21,019 bases of DNA from a virus, in the IMG/VR virus record IMGVR_UViG_3300038701_000559, positions 1-21,019 of that record. One strand, written 5' to 3'. Positions 5,251 through 14,387 of the stretch are shown here, piece after piece (within the stretch, counting starts at the first letter, position 1; every line of letters starts with the position of its first letter). A model generated the notes under the pieces. It made no database searches and had not been told where the DNA came from. It was given only the letters and a program-made list of their open reading frames with translations. The translations under genes were made by a program, and so were the position numbers.

Positions 5251-6687
5251 ATGGAAAGTAACCTTAAAGTTATATGGCGACCACAAGCAGGCAGACAGAA
5301 AGCACTAATTGATTGCCCTGTCTATGAAATCTTTTATGGTGGTGCAAGGGGTGGCGGCAAGACTGATGGTGTTCTAGGAAAAATGGGCTTAAAGGCTTTG
5401 AAGTATGGGGAGGCTTTTAATTGCGTGTTTTTTAGAAAAGAATTACCAATGCTTGATGATGCAATCGCACGTTCAAAGCAAATATATACTCCTTTAGGTG
5501 CAAGGTTCTTAGACCATAAAAAGACGTGGTTGTTTCCTAATGGTGGAATGATGCGCTTTCGACCATTAGAGCGTGACGCAGATGCGGAGAAGTATCAAGG
5601 GCAAAACTTATCAGATGTTTGTATAGAAGAGGTTGGAGCGTATGGAGACCCTAACCCTATATTTAAGATGCACGCTGCTTTACGTTCTGCTGCTGGTATT
5701 CCTACACAAATGCACATGACAGGCAACCCTGCAGGAGCTGGGCAAGGATGGTTAAAAGAAAGGTTTGTTGAGCCTAATCCGTTAGGGATGGAAATATTGG
5801 TTGAAACGCTTCCTAATGGTATGAAAAGACAGCGTGTGTTTATCCCTGCTAAAGTAACAGATAACCAATTACTATTGAAGAATGACCCTAACTATATAGG
5901 CAATTTATATATGGTTGGTTCAAAGGCTTTAGTGCAAGCGTGGCTAGAGGGTGACTGGGATGCTGTAGAGGGTGCTTATTTCGATAACTTCGATAAGAGC
6001 AAACATATCGTTGCGCCGTTTAAGATACCAGACGAGTGGACAAAGATTAGAGCTTTTGACTGGGGTTATGATAAGCCGTTTTGTGTGTTGTGGGGTGCTG
6101 TATCAGACGGGCGTCCAGTTGAGCTTAATGATGGTAGTTTTACATCTTACCCTAAAGACTCGATAATAATATATCGTGAATGGTATGGAGCAACTAAGCC
6201 TAATGTTGGGTTGAGGATGCAGAACTCTGATATAGCAAAGGGGATATTAGAGCGAGAAAAAAGAGAGCGTATTGATGATATGGTTGCAGACCCTGCAATC
6301 TGGATTAACTCTGGTGGATTATCTATTGGTGAGCAAATGATGGTAGACGGATGTTTCTTTAGGCGTGCTGATAATAAGCGCATATCTGGATGGCAACAGG
6401 TGCGTCAAAGATTAAGTAGTGACAATGAGCCTCCAATGTTGTATATTTTTAGTACGGCTAGTGCATTAATAAGGACGTTGCCAAGTATGCAGCATGATAA
6501 AATAAAGGCAGAAGATTTAGACACAACTGCCGAAGACCATGCTGTTGATACATTGCGTTATTTACTTATGGCAAGACCGTATACTAAAGAGCGTCCACTT
6601 CCTAAAGAAGAATGGGATGCTAATATTTATATTGCAGATGAGATAAAACGTATGCGTCAAGCTGATAAGAAAAAGGGGTTTAAGTGA
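5251..6687 (+). CDS. terL: Terminase large subunit (packaging ATPase/nuclease)
   Basis: 478 residues. The N-terminal ATPase has a Walker A GGARGGGKT at residues 30-38, a Walker B DVCIEE at about 122-127, and the coupling motif TGNPAG near 160. The C-terminal RNase H-like nuclease begins at FDWGYDKPF (D270), with further acidic residues at D347 in MVADPAIW and D429/D433 in AEDHAVDTLRYLL. Length and both domains are complete. TerL docks on the portal, hydrolyses ATP to pump DNA into the head and cuts the concatemer. It is nearest in outline to terminases of P22/BPP-1-type podoviruses. The stop TGA shares its A with the ATG of the portal gene. Confidence 0.95.
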   Translation: MESNLKVIWRPQAGRQKALIDCPVYEIFYGGARGGGKTDGVLGKMGLKALKYGEAFNCVFFRKELPMLDDAIARSKQIYTPLGARFLDHKKTWLFPNGGMMRFRPLERDADAEKYQGQNLSDVCIEEVGAYGDPNPIFKMHAALRSAAGIPTQMHMTGNPAGAGQGWLKERFVEPNPLGMEILVETLPNGMKRQRVFIPAKVTDNQLLLKNDPNYIGNLYMVGSKALVQAWLEGDWDAVEGAYFDNFDKSKHIVAPFKIPDEWTKIRAFDWGYDKPFCVLWGAVSDGRPVELNDGSFTSYPKDSIIIYREWYGATKPNVGLRMQNSDIAKGILEREKRERIDDMVADPAIWINSGGLSIGEQMMVDGCFFRRADNKRISGWQQVRQRLSSDNEPPMLYIFSTASALIRTLPSMQHDKIKAEDLDTTAEDHAVDTLRYLLMARPYTKERPLPKEEWDANIYIADEIKRMRQADKKKGFK

Positions 6688-8720
6688 TGTCTGGTGAGAT
6701 AGAAACTAAAGAAGATATAATCGACGGAACTGGTTATAGTGATTGGAAGTATTGGAAGCGAGAGATTACCAATGCTAGAAAATATCGTGAGGACTATGAC
6801 GAAGAAGTTGAGGAATGCACCGAGATATATGAGAATTGCACAGGCGATGGTGTGGAATATGCGGATGAGCGTTATCCTATATTCTGGGCTAATGTTCAGA
6901 CTTTACGCCCTTTGATATATTCAAACCTCCCTCAAGCTGATGTTCGTAGAAGATATGGAAGTAAAAACCCTGTGGCAAGGTTAAGCTCAATTATGCTAGA
7001 GCGTGCAACTAATTACTTTATGGAAACTGAAAACGCAACAGTGGCGTTTGAACAAGCTAGGGATGATGCTTTAATTGGTGGTTGGGGTGTTGTAAAAGTT
7101 CGCTTTGAGGCTAATATTATAACAGATGGTGAGGGTAATGAGGACGTGGCAGGAAAATCAATTAAGTTTGATTTCATACCATATAAAGACTACTTATGTT
7201 CACCTGCTAAGATTGAGCAATTAGTTAGATGGCGGGCTTATCGTCATATGATGGATAAAGAGGAGTTAAAATCTCTATTCGGTAATAAGGCAAATGAAAC
7301 GTCATTATCCGCAAGTATATTGGAAGATGAAGAAGAAGATGATGATTGTGAATTGTTTAAGCGTGCGGAAGTTTGGGAGATATGGGACAAAACAAGTGGT
7401 AAGGTTATCTTTTGGAGCGATGGTTATAAGAATGGCTTATTAAGTAGTGAAGATGATGTTTACAACTTGCAAGGGTTTTTTCCATCCCCTGCACCTATTA
7501 ATTTAGGTAAAGTAAATAGCGAAGTGCTTCCTGTGCCTCCTTATCGTATGTATAAGACTCAAGCAGAAGAGTTAAACAGAACTTGCGATAGAATAGTGAA
7601 TATAATTGACCAGATAAAAGCGGGTGGATTGTACAACGCTGTGTTAGAAGCTGCTGATGTTGTTGATATGATGAACAATGCGGATGGCGAATGGTCTGCT
7701 GTAAAGTTTGACCCATCTGTTAATATAACAAACCTTATCTACCAAAAAGACCTTGTTGCGCTTGCTAATGTGTTAAGTGTATTAAGAACACAGAAAATTG
7801 AGCTTATTGAAGAGATAAGAGATATTACTGGTATATCTGATATTGTAAGAGGCACATCTAAAGCTAGTGAAACTGCAACGGCGCAGAAGTTAAAAAGCAA
7901 CTTTGCTGTTAGTAGAATACAACCACAACAACAAGCTATGAGTGTGTTTATTCGTGATATAGTTAGAATAGTTGCGGAGTTAATAGCGGAGAACTGGACA
8001 GGTGAGGAATTAGCAGAGATATGTAGTATGCAAATTCTCGACCAAGCTGAAATGGAGCAGAAGATTGCACAAGCTACAAGAGAGCGTGAGTTAGCACCAG
8101 AGGAGTTAAAGAAGTTGACCGCCTTAGTTCAAGAAGAGCAAGATAAGAAAACCAAGACTGAAATGGCTGTAACTGACAATATGCTTATGCAAGTTGAAAA
8201 GCTATTGCAAAGTGATAAGTTGCGTGGCTACTCAATAGACATTGAAACGGAAACAACTGTGCAAGCTGATTCAGAGCAATTAAAGCAAGACCGCATTGAA
8301 TACGCTAATACTATGACTAATCTGATAGGAGCGTACGCACCTATGGTTGACGCTGGTATATTGCCACTAGAGGCTATGCAAGCTGTTATAGGTTTTGTGA
8401 GTAGACCATTCAAAGTTGGCAGAGAGTTAGAAGAAGCGTTTGAAATGATTGGAGAGCGTCCAGCAGAAGAAGAGCAGCAAACTCAACAACCGCCAATGGA
8501 TGTGGTTATCGATGCACAAAATAAAGCAAGAGAGCTTAATATTAAGGAGTTTGAGGCTAGAACGAAAGCAGCTAATGACGCTAGGGATTTGGATTTGAAA
8601 GAGCAGAAGTTGGTTGCTGATACTATGGACAAGGAAAACGATAGGGAAGCGGACTTTACCCTTGAAGAATTAAGAAGTTTAAGGCGTGATGCAAAACAAA
8701 ATCCAGAGAGTATACAATGA
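6687..8720 (+). CDS. Portal protein
   Basis: 677 residues; ATG 6687 shares a base with the terL stop, and a GTG one codon upstream is a less likely start. The N-terminal part (SDWKYWKREITNARKYREDYDEE, then YPIFWANVQTLRPLIYSNLPQADVRRR) is the usual opening of large P22-type podoviral portals. RDITGISDIVRG with SETATAQKLKSNFA is the well-conserved segment near the tunnel, and the C-terminus from about residue 590 is a long charged helix rich in Q and E, matching the barrel region. The dodecameric portal is the DNA entry and exit channel and nucleates head assembly. Its position after terL and before scaffold and coat is standard. Confidence 0.9.
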   Translation: MSGEIETKEDIIDGTGYSDWKYWKREITNARKYREDYDEEVEECTEIYENCTGDGVEYADERYPIFWANVQTLRPLIYSNLPQADVRRRYGSKNPVARLSSIMLERATNYFMETENATVAFEQARDDALIGGWGVVKVRFEANIITDGEGNEDVAGKSIKFDFIPYKDYLCSPAKIEQLVRWRAYRHMMDKEELKSLFGNKANETSLSASILEDEEEDDDCELFKRAEVWEIWDKTSGKVIFWSDGYKNGLLSSEDDVYNLQGFFPSPAPINLGKVNSEVLPVPPYRMYKTQAEELNRTCDRIVNIIDQIKAGGLYNAVLEAADVVDMMNNADGEWSAVKFDPSVNITNLIYQKDLVALANVLSVLRTQKIELIEEIRDITGISDIVRGTSKASETATAQKLKSNFAVSRIQPQQQAMSVFIRDIVRIVAELIAENWTGEELAEICSMQILDQAEMEQKIAQATRERELAPEELKKLTALVQEEQDKKTKTEMAVTDNMLMQVEKLLQSDKLRGYSIDIETETTVQADSEQLKQDRIEYANTMTNLIGAYAPMVDAGILPLEAMQAVIGFVSRPFKVGRELEEAFEMIGERPAEEEQQTQQPPMDVVIDAQNKARELNIKEFEARTKAANDARDLDLKEQKLVADTMDKENDREADFTLEELRSLRRDAKQNPESIQ

Positions 8721-9067
8721 TTAGAATGACACCAGAAGAGGAGCGTAATCTTTTCTTATCTAAGTGCAAGAAAGAGAAGATAGAGCCAACTAAAGAGTTG
8801 TGGGAGCAGTTCCAACACATGGTTATGGCTAGACAGGCTATAATTGAGAGTGAGGCGCATAAGGCGTTTGAAGCGGAAAGAAAGCGAAGACAACAAAGAA
8901 CAGTTCAACAAACAATTGCAGAGGACGGCGGGATAATTAGCCCTATTGATGGCAAGGCGTATTCAACGGAAAGGTCGTGGGAAGACCACAAGAAAGCAGA
9001 AGATGTAATTGAGGTTGGTAACGAGAACGCCAACAAGAAAAAGCGTGAAAAGAAAATACTTGTTTAA
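8717..9067 (+). CDS. Small conserved phage protein next to portal
   Basis: 116 residues, overlapping the portal stop as ATGA. The N-terminal half is a charged helix (EEERNLFLSKCKKEK, FEAERKRRQQRT). The C-terminal half holds the block IISPIDGKAYSTERSWEDHK, then EDVIEVGNE. A similar block (spiDGk.i.sr...eHl...gcvevGne) recurs in small proteins beside phage portal and scaffold genes. Its function is not known to me; a role in head assembly or a scaffold partner is an inference from position. It ends in a lysine-rich KKKREKKILV. Confidence 0.65.
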   Translation: MIRMTPEEERNLFLSKCKKEKIEPTKELWEQFQHMVMARQAIIESEAHKAFEAERKRRQQRTVQQTIAEDGGIISPIDGKAYSTERSWEDHKKAEDVIEVGNENANKKKREKKILV

Positions 9068-9089
9068 ACATGCAATTGTAGGTTATAAT
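9060..9089 (+). promoter_or_regulatory. Possible promoter before scaffold gene
   Basis: TATAAT at 9084-9089 follows TTGTTT (9060-9065) after 18 bases. The -10 box is perfect but the -35 matches only TTG. It sits in the 53-base gap before the scaffold gene and could add transcription for the abundant head proteins. Confidence 0.3.
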
Positions 9090-9120
9090 AATAGTAACAT
9101 ATTTAAAATATTGAGGAATT

Positions 9121-10149
9121 ATGTCTAGTGAAAATGAAGTTGTGCAAGATGCCAACCCAACTAACGAAGATTTAAGTATAGATAGTGCAATTAACGCATT
9201 GTATGAGGAAAATGAAGAAACAGCCGAAACAGAAGAAGTTCAAGAAGATGTTGAGAATGAGGTTGTTGAGGAGTCTGTTGATACAGATGAGGTTGAGGAA
9301 GAAGAGCCAGAAGAAGATGGTGAGATAGAAGATTTTAAGCTTCCAGATAATATGCCAAAGGAATTGCAAGAGGCGTTATCTAGTTTAGATGAAGATGTTC
9401 AGAAGCAGGGTGTTGAAGTATTCAAAAAAATGCAAGGTTCTTTTACAAAGAAGAATCAAGAGTTTGCAGAAGAAAAAAAACTTGCTGATGAAGTAAATGA
9501 GATATTATCAAGTAGTGGTCGTGGCTCGCATACTATTGAACAAAAGGCGCAATATGTTCAAAGGTTTGTAGAGTTCGACAACTTGATTACGAGCGACCCT
9601 GTAGCTGCTATTAAGCAAGTTATGGAGTATGCAAAAGTAAAGCCCGAAGATTTAGGTGTGGTGGCTAATCCTACTGATAGTAGTGAAGATGATTATTACA
9701 CAGACAACGAGCTTAAATTAAAAAAACAAGTTGAATCACTAACAGAGCAAGTAAATAGTTTGATTCAGACTGGAGCAGAGAATAAGAACAAAGAGCTATC
9801 GACGATAGTCTCGGACTTTAAGAACGCAAAGAATGAAGCTGGTGAGTTGGTTAATCCTTATTTTGAGCAAGTAAAAGGCGAGATGATGGATTTAGCGGAT
9901 ATTCACAAGGATTGGACGATAGAGCAAATATACAACAAGGCAATAAGAATGAATGATGAGGTTTATTCTCAAGTTGTTGAAGCTGAAAAGCAAAAGGCAA
10001 TTAGTGCCATAGAGGAGAAGAGGAAAGCAGAAGTTGAAAAGGCTAAAAGGCTAAATAGACAAAGTAGACCTACATCTTCTGTTGATAGTAATATCGTTGA
10101 TGAAGAGGCTATATTTGAGCAGATAGCTGCAAACGCTGGATTTAATTAA
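9121..10149 (+). CDS. Head scaffolding protein
   Basis: 342 residues with a strongly acidic N-terminal region (long runs of E, D and V to about residue 70). A helical segment follows (LPDNMPKELQEALSSLDEDVQKQGVEVFKKMQGSFTKKNQEF), then long helices and a basic C-terminus from about 285 (KQKAISAIEEKRKAEVEKAKRLNRQSRP). The pattern 'P.e.q.al..ld.e.q........qg.ftkk.qe' is typical of podoviral scaffold proteins that sit directly before the coat gene. The protein would template coat assembly through its basic C-terminal end and then leave the shell. ATG 9121 follows TTGAGGAATT. Confidence 0.8.
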   Translation: MSSENEVVQDANPTNEDLSIDSAINALYEENEETAETEEVQEDVENEVVEESVDTDEVEEEEPEEDGEIEDFKLPDNMPKELQEALSSLDEDVQKQGVEVFKKMQGSFTKKNQEFAEEKKLADEVNEILSSSGRGSHTIEQKAQYVQRFVEFDNLITSDPVAAIKQVMEYAKVKPEDLGVVANPTDSSEDDYYTDNELKLKKQVESLTEQVNSLIQTGAENKNKELSTIVSDFKNAKNEAGELVNPYFEQVKGEMMDLADIHKDWTIEQIYNKAIRMNDEVYSQVVEAEKQKAISAIEEKRKAEVEKAKRLNRQSRPTSSVDSNIVDEEAIFEQIAANAGFN

Positions 10150-10193
10150 TATTGGTTTGTTAGTTCTTTTTAAAATATAAAGGAATTAATAAA

Positions 10194-11156
10194 ATGCCTA
10201 ATCCAAATATATCACAATTGCTTTCTACTACGATGGAAAACCAATTGGCAAAAGTTGTTGATAATATTGCTGAAAATAATATTATTTTTAATAAACTTCG
10301 TGAACGTGGTCGTATTTTAAAGCAGTCTGGCGGTACTACATTCCGTGAAACTCTTTCTTATGCAGAAAACGGCACTATTCAATCGCAAGGACAATATGAC
10401 ACTTACGATACAACCCCACAAGATGTAATTACATCAGCAGACTTCGACCAAAAAATCATTACTGGTACTATTACTATGACTGATTTAGAGGCTGCACAAA
10501 ACAAAGGTAAAGAGCAAATCATCCCATTGATGAAAGCTAAAATGGATGTTCTAAAGACTTCATTTGACAACTACTTCGGCGACCAATCTTATGGCGATGG
10601 AACGGGCTCTGGTGGTCTTGATTTAGGTGGTCTTGCTTTATTGGTAGCTGATGACCCTACAACTGGAACAGTAGGCGGTATTAATCGTGCTACATCTGGT
10701 AATGAGTTCTGGAGAAACCAACTATATGATTTCTCTGTTGAATCAGTTACTCCAAGTGCTACAACTATTCAAAGTGCTATGAATGCTTTATATAGACGTT
10801 GTCAAACTCAAGGCGGACAGTTGGTTGATTTAATTACTGCTGGCGATACATACTTTGGTTACTATGAGGATTCACTACAAGCTAACCAACGCTTTAATGA
10901 TGGCAAGCTTGCTAAGTTGGGCTTTGATGCGCTTAAATATAAAGCTGCTGATGTTGTTTATGATACTAAATGTACTGATGAAAAGATGTATTTCTTGAAT
11001 ACACGCTTCTTGTCTTATAAGTATATTGGTGAGCAAATGATGTCTGTAGGCTCTGCAACTAGACCACATAATCAAGGTGTAACTGTTGTGCCTATGACTT
11101 CTATGGGTAACCTAACAATCACAAACGCTAAAGTTCATGGTGTAATGATTGCGTAA
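10194..11156 (+). CDS. Major capsid protein
   Basis: 320 residues. The opening TTMENQLAKVVDNIAENNIIFNKLRERGRI, then GGTTFRETLSYAENGTIQSQGQYD, and GLDLGGLALLVADDPTTGTVGGINR with EFWRNQ at about residues 141-176, are typical of HK97-fold coat proteins of BPP-1-like podoviruses and many marine or gut phages. The gene follows scaffold and precedes a likely decoration protein, and has a strong AAAGGAATTAA ribosome site. No cleavable N-terminal delta domain is present, as expected with a separate scaffold. A two-wobble hairpin follows the stop. Confidence 0.9.
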   Translation: MPNPNISQLLSTTMENQLAKVVDNIAENNIIFNKLRERGRILKQSGGTTFRETLSYAENGTIQSQGQYDTYDTTPQDVITSADFDQKIITGTITMTDLEAAQNKGKEQIIPLMKAKMDVLKTSFDNYFGDQSYGDGTGSGGLDLGGLALLVADDPTTGTVGGINRATSGNEFWRNQLYDFSVESVTPSATTIQSAMNALYRRCQTQGGQLVDLITAGDTYFGYYEDSLQANQRFNDGKLAKLGFDALKYKAADVVYDTKCTDEKMYFLNTRFLSYKYIGEQMMSVGSATRPHNQGVTVVPMTSMGNLTITNAKVHGVMIA

Positions 11157-11162
11157 TATATG

Positions 11163-11184
11163 ACCCCTGCTTTATAGTGGGGGT
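11163..11184 (+). terminator. Hairpin after coat gene, no U-tract
   Basis: ACCCCTGC (11163-11170) pairs with GTGGGGGT (11177-11184), eight pairs with two wobbles, around the loop TTTATA. It is followed by AAATTAATAAAA rather than U's, so it probably does not terminate on its own; it may protect the 3' end of coat mRNA or act as a partial stop. Confidence 0.5.
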
Positions 11185-11211
11185 AAATTAATAAAAAAAG
11201 GAATTAAAGAA

Positions 11212-11715
11212 ATGTCTGATTTTAAAATTATTTCAAATCATATTATCCCGCAGGATATAGACGAAACTTCAACAACTCAATTATTGCCACTTGGCACTAG
11301 AGTTAAAGCGGTAGATAGAGCATCAACTGCTTATGGAGAGGGTGAGTTTATTTACCTAAAGGGTGTGGCTTCAACTGCTGTAGGCTCTTGGGTTACAATT
11401 GCGGAAGATGACTTTTCAACTGCTTTGTTAGCTGCAAATGCTATTGGGCAAGTTGGTGTTGCTATGTCTGCAAACGTTGCTAATCAATATGGTTGGTATC
11501 AAATTAGCGGTAAAGCTGTAGGTAAAGCACTAGCTTCTTATGCTGATAACGCTTTAGTATATGCAACTGCAACGGCTGGTTCAATTGATGATGCTGTTGT
11601 ATCTGGTGACCGTGTTAAGAAAGCTAAAGGTGCGTCTGCTGTAGGCACTCCTTCAACTGGATTAGCAGAGTTCGAGATTAATTATCCTTTCATGGATGAC
11701 GGGTCTGCTGCATAA
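11212..11715 (+). CDS. Probable head decoration protein
   Basis: 167 residues, beta-rich and alanine/glycine rich: PLGTRVKAVDRASTAYGEGE, FIYLKGVASTAVGSWV, GQVGVAMSANVANQYGWYQISGKAV, then TATAGSIDDAVVSGDRV. This pattern (lGtr..a.d...GegEFiYlkG......g..V) recurs in proteins directly after the coat gene in many podoviruses. The position corresponds to the BPP-1 cement protein. It would bind the outside of the head and stabilise it. The ribosome site AAAGGAATTAA matches the one before the coat gene, which fits high expression. No signal peptide or membrane segment. Confidence 0.7.
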   Translation: MSDFKIISNHIIPQDIDETSTTQLLPLGTRVKAVDRASTAYGEGEFIYLKGVASTAVGSWVTIAEDDFSTALLAANAIGQVGVAMSANVANQYGWYQISGKAVGKALASYADNALVYATATAGSIDDAVVSGDRVKKAKGASAVGTPSTGLAEFEINYPFMDDGSAA

Positions 11716-11722
11716 TTAAATG

Positions 11723-11743
11723 GTGGGGGTGTGTTGCCCCCAC
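11723..11743 (+). terminator. Perfect hairpin after decoration gene, no U-tract
   Basis: GTGGGGG (11723-11729) and CCCCCAC (11737-11743) form seven perfect G-C-rich pairs around TGTGTTG. The flank CTTATAACTT holds no real U-run. It resembles the hairpin after the coat gene and is probably an attenuating or mRNA-stabilising element. Confidence 0.55.
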
Positions 11744-11767
11744 TTATAACTTAAAAAGGAAAGTAAA

Positions 11768-12190
11768 ATGACTAAAAAAGAAATCCTAGTGAGGAATGTA
11801 ACAAGTGCAGCAGAAGTGTCTTATGGCGGTCTTTCTGTTGCTTTTTATGATAATCCTAGAACTTATGTAGTTAAAGAGAATGGAAAAGATAAGGAGATTA
11901 CAGAAGATAGGTTGTATATCTCTATAGACTTGATTGGTAAAAAAGACCACGTTAAGCGTAAAGCTTTGCCAGCAGAAGTACAAAAATATGCAAGAGCTTA
12001 CGAGTTGTATTTAGCAGCTAAAAAGGCTGGTGGCAAGTTAGACGAAACAAGCAAACTAATTGATTCAATTGCAGAGAAGAATAAAGCGATTGAAGCGAAA
12101 GAGAAAGAGGCAGCTTCTAAAGATAAAGAAATCGAAGAACTGCATAGAAAAATTGCTGATTTTGAAGCAAAGAAAAAAGAGGCGAAGTAA
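11768..12190 (+). CDS. Hypothetical head-module protein with coiled coil
   Basis: 140 residues from ATG 11768, preceded by AAAAAGGAAAG. The N-terminal half (KEILVRNVTSAAEVSYGG, DRLYISIDLIGKKD) is short beta strand sequence; the C-terminal half from residue 75 is a lysine/glutamate/alanine coiled coil (KLIDSIAEKNKAIEAKEKEA...). It has no match I recognise. Its place between decoration and adaptor suggests a head or head-completion role. Confidence 0.65.
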   Translation: MTKKEILVRNVTSAAEVSYGGLSVAFYDNPRTYVVKENGKDKEITEDRLYISIDLIGKKDHVKRKALPAEVQKYARAYELYLAAKKAGGKLDETSKLIDSIAEKNKAIEAKEKEAASKDKEIEELHRKIADFEAKKKEAK

Positions 12191-12193
12191 TAT

Positions 12194-12895
12194 ATGACAC
12201 TTTTAACAATCTGCCAGTCTGTAGCTCGTACAAGTAAGGTAGCAATACCTAGTACAATTATAGGTAACTCTGCCTTAGAGGCTGTGAGGCTTCTTGAGGC
12301 TGCACGAGAAACAGTTAAGGATTTGTTAAAGCGTATTGACTTTGTTGAGTTACAAGGGGAGGCTACAATCACAACTGTTGCAAGTACAGAGGGTTATAGC
12401 CTACCTAGTGATTTTGAGAGAATAATAGACGGCACAGCGTGGAACGTTAGTAGAAGACGTGAAATGTTTGGTGTTGTAACGCCAAGAGAATGGCAAGATT
12501 TAAAGAATAGAACAGCAAGTAACAGCTCATACACAGATAGATATAGAATAAGAGGTGGAGAGGTTTTGATATATCCAACTCCGTCAAGTGTTGAAAGTTT
12601 AGTTTATGAATATATACAGAATACCCCAATAGAATCATCTGGAGGCACAGCGCAAACTGATTGGCTAGCTGATACTGATTTACCAAGAATAGATGCGTTT
12701 CTAGTTGAGTTAGGTATGAAATGGCGATTCCGTAAGATGAATGGTATGCCATATGAAGAAGATTTAAGACAATATAATGAGATTGGTGCAACAGTTAAGG
12801 CTCAAGATGGTGGTAGAAGAAAGATATGTTCATCTTCTCGCTATCCTAGAGGTGTAAAAGTTGCTTATCCAGAAAGTGTGGTAGCTCCGTCATGA
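12194..12895 (+). CDS. Head-to-tail adaptor protein
   Basis: 233 residues. LLTICQSVARTSKVAIPSTIIGNSALEAVRLL, then LLKRIDFVELQGEATITTV, then YSLPSDFERIIDGTAWN and RREMFGVVTPREWQDLK, are the common features of podoviral adaptor proteins of the P22 gp4 / T7 gp11 type. The family starts with 'LLt..q.va.....', has an ivdgt.Wn block and a WRFRK-type helix near the C-terminus (MKWRFRKMNG). These form a ring below the portal to which the tail nozzle binds. The stop overlaps the nozzle start (ATGA). Confidence 0.8.
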   Translation: MTLLTICQSVARTSKVAIPSTIIGNSALEAVRLLEAARETVKDLLKRIDFVELQGEATITTVASTEGYSLPSDFERIIDGTAWNVSRRREMFGVVTPREWQDLKNRTASNSSYTDRYRIRGGEVLIYPTPSSVESLVYEYIQNTPIESSGGTAQTDWLADTDLPRIDAFLVELGMKWRFRKMNGMPYEEDLRQYNEIGATVKAQDGGRRKICSSSRYPRGVKVAYPESVVAPS

Positions 12896-14385
12896 GAGAG
12901 ATAGGAATAGGACAAGAACGTCGTGGTGTATCAGTTCCAGTAACAGTGCCAGCTCCGCATGGAGGTTGGAATACAAGAGATGCTGAAAGTGCTATGCCTG
13001 TAGAAGATGCGGTTATATTAGATAACTTTATCCCATCTGTTGGAAAGGTGGAATCTCGCTGGGGATATATTAGCTCTGCAACTGGTGCAAGCTCTAATGT
13101 TGAATCGATGTTTTCTTATGAGGCTGGTAGTGTTAAGGAGTTAATATCTGCAAGTGGTAGTAATATATACAAGGGAAATAGTGGTGCTTTAACAAGTATT
13201 GGCTCTGGTTTTGGGAGTGCAAGATGGGATGGTGTAAACTTTAATGCTAATTTATTATTAGTAAATGGCACAGATACACCGCAAAAGTTTGACGGCTCGA
13301 CATTATCTGCATTGACAATTACAGGCTCGGGTTTAACTCCAAGCCAATTAAATGGTGTAATGGTGTTTAAGAGTTTTGTTTTCTATTGGGATGATGCAAC
13401 ACAAGACTTTTGGTATGGTGGCGTTAATGCAATAGAGGGTGCTTTTACAAAATTCCCATTGTCTAGAGTAGGTACGTTTGGTGGTAATTTAGTAAAAATT
13501 ATAACATGGAACATAGATGGTGGCGATGGTGTTGATGACCTCTGCGTGTTTTTTATGAGTTCTGGGGAAACGATAGTGTATAAAGGCACAGACCCCGCAA
13601 GTGATTTTGAGTTGGTTGGTGTGTATAAAATTGGACAGCCAATATCGAAGCGTGTAATTACAAAATTAGCCTCCGACATTGCTATAATAAACAATAGTGA
13701 CTTTGTGTTGTTTAGTGAAGTGTTTAGAAAGGGCGGTATAGTATCATCAAGTAGTAAACTGTCTGGTGCGATAAGAGATGCAGCCAGAACTTATGGTAAT
13801 TTGTTTGGTTGGCAAGCTTTAGACTATCAAAAGGGCAATCTATTGATAGTTAATGTGCCTCTAGCTACAAATAGTAAATATCACCAGTATATTGTTAATA
13901 CAATCACAGGCGCAGCAGCTCGTTTTACAGGTATTGATGCACGTTGTTGGTGTGTACATGATAAAGATTTGTACTTTGGTGGTAACACAGTTATAAACAA
14001 GGCTGATAGTGGATTTAAAGACGGCACAGTTGAAATTAAGGTGGACGCTCAACAAGCTTATTCAACTTTAGGGGTGCAGTCATCAAAAACTATAAACACA
14101 ATAGACCCTGTGCATACAGCGGATGGCAATGTGACAGTAGATGTTGATATGGGTTATGATTTTGGCAGAAGCACTTTAGCACAAACAATAGCTTCTGAAA
14201 GCACAGGCACACAATGGGGTTCTGATTGGGGTAGTGTGTGGAGTCCAGAGGCTGTAACAAGAACACAGAACTATTTATCGTCAGGACAAGGAACTTATGT
14301 TAGTATAAGGTTAAAGTCTGCATTCTTAGGGCAGCAGATGTCATGGTTTAGTACATATTATAATTTTAACATAGATGCGGTATAG
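12892..14385 (+). CDS. Tail nozzle / stabilisation protein
   Basis: 497 residues, beta-rich. The opening PHGGWNTRDAESAMPVEDAVILDNFIPSVGKVESRWGY is the typical N-terminus of podoviral nozzle/stabilisation proteins (P22 gp10-like, T7 gp12-like). In these a beta-propeller ring plugs the tail; the middle part (residues about 95-330) fits repeated strands. Length and the place directly after the adaptor match. The C-terminal part (TINTIDPVHTADGNVTVDVDMGYDF) is also beta. Start ATG 12892 lies four bases before the adaptor stop and has little ribosome site, so translation is probably coupled. Confidence 0.8.
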   Translation: MREIGIGQERRGVSVPVTVPAPHGGWNTRDAESAMPVEDAVILDNFIPSVGKVESRWGYISSATGASSNVESMFSYEAGSVKELISASGSNIYKGNSGALTSIGSGFGSARWDGVNFNANLLLVNGTDTPQKFDGSTLSALTITGSGLTPSQLNGVMVFKSFVFYWDDATQDFWYGGVNAIEGAFTKFPLSRVGTFGGNLVKIITWNIDGGDGVDDLCVFFMSSGETIVYKGTDPASDFELVGVYKIGQPISKRVITKLASDIAIINNSDFVLFSEVFRKGGIVSSSSKLSGAIRDAARTYGNLFGWQALDYQKGNLLIVNVPLATNSKYHQYIVNTITGAAARFTGIDARCWCVHDKDLYFGGNTVINKADSGFKDGTVEIKVDAQQAYSTLGVQSSKTINTIDPVHTADGNVTVDVDMGYDFGRSTLAQTIASESTGTQWGSDWGSVWSPEAVTRTQNYLSSGQGTYVSIRLKSAFLGQQMSWFSTYYNFNIDAV

Positions 14386-14387
14386 AT

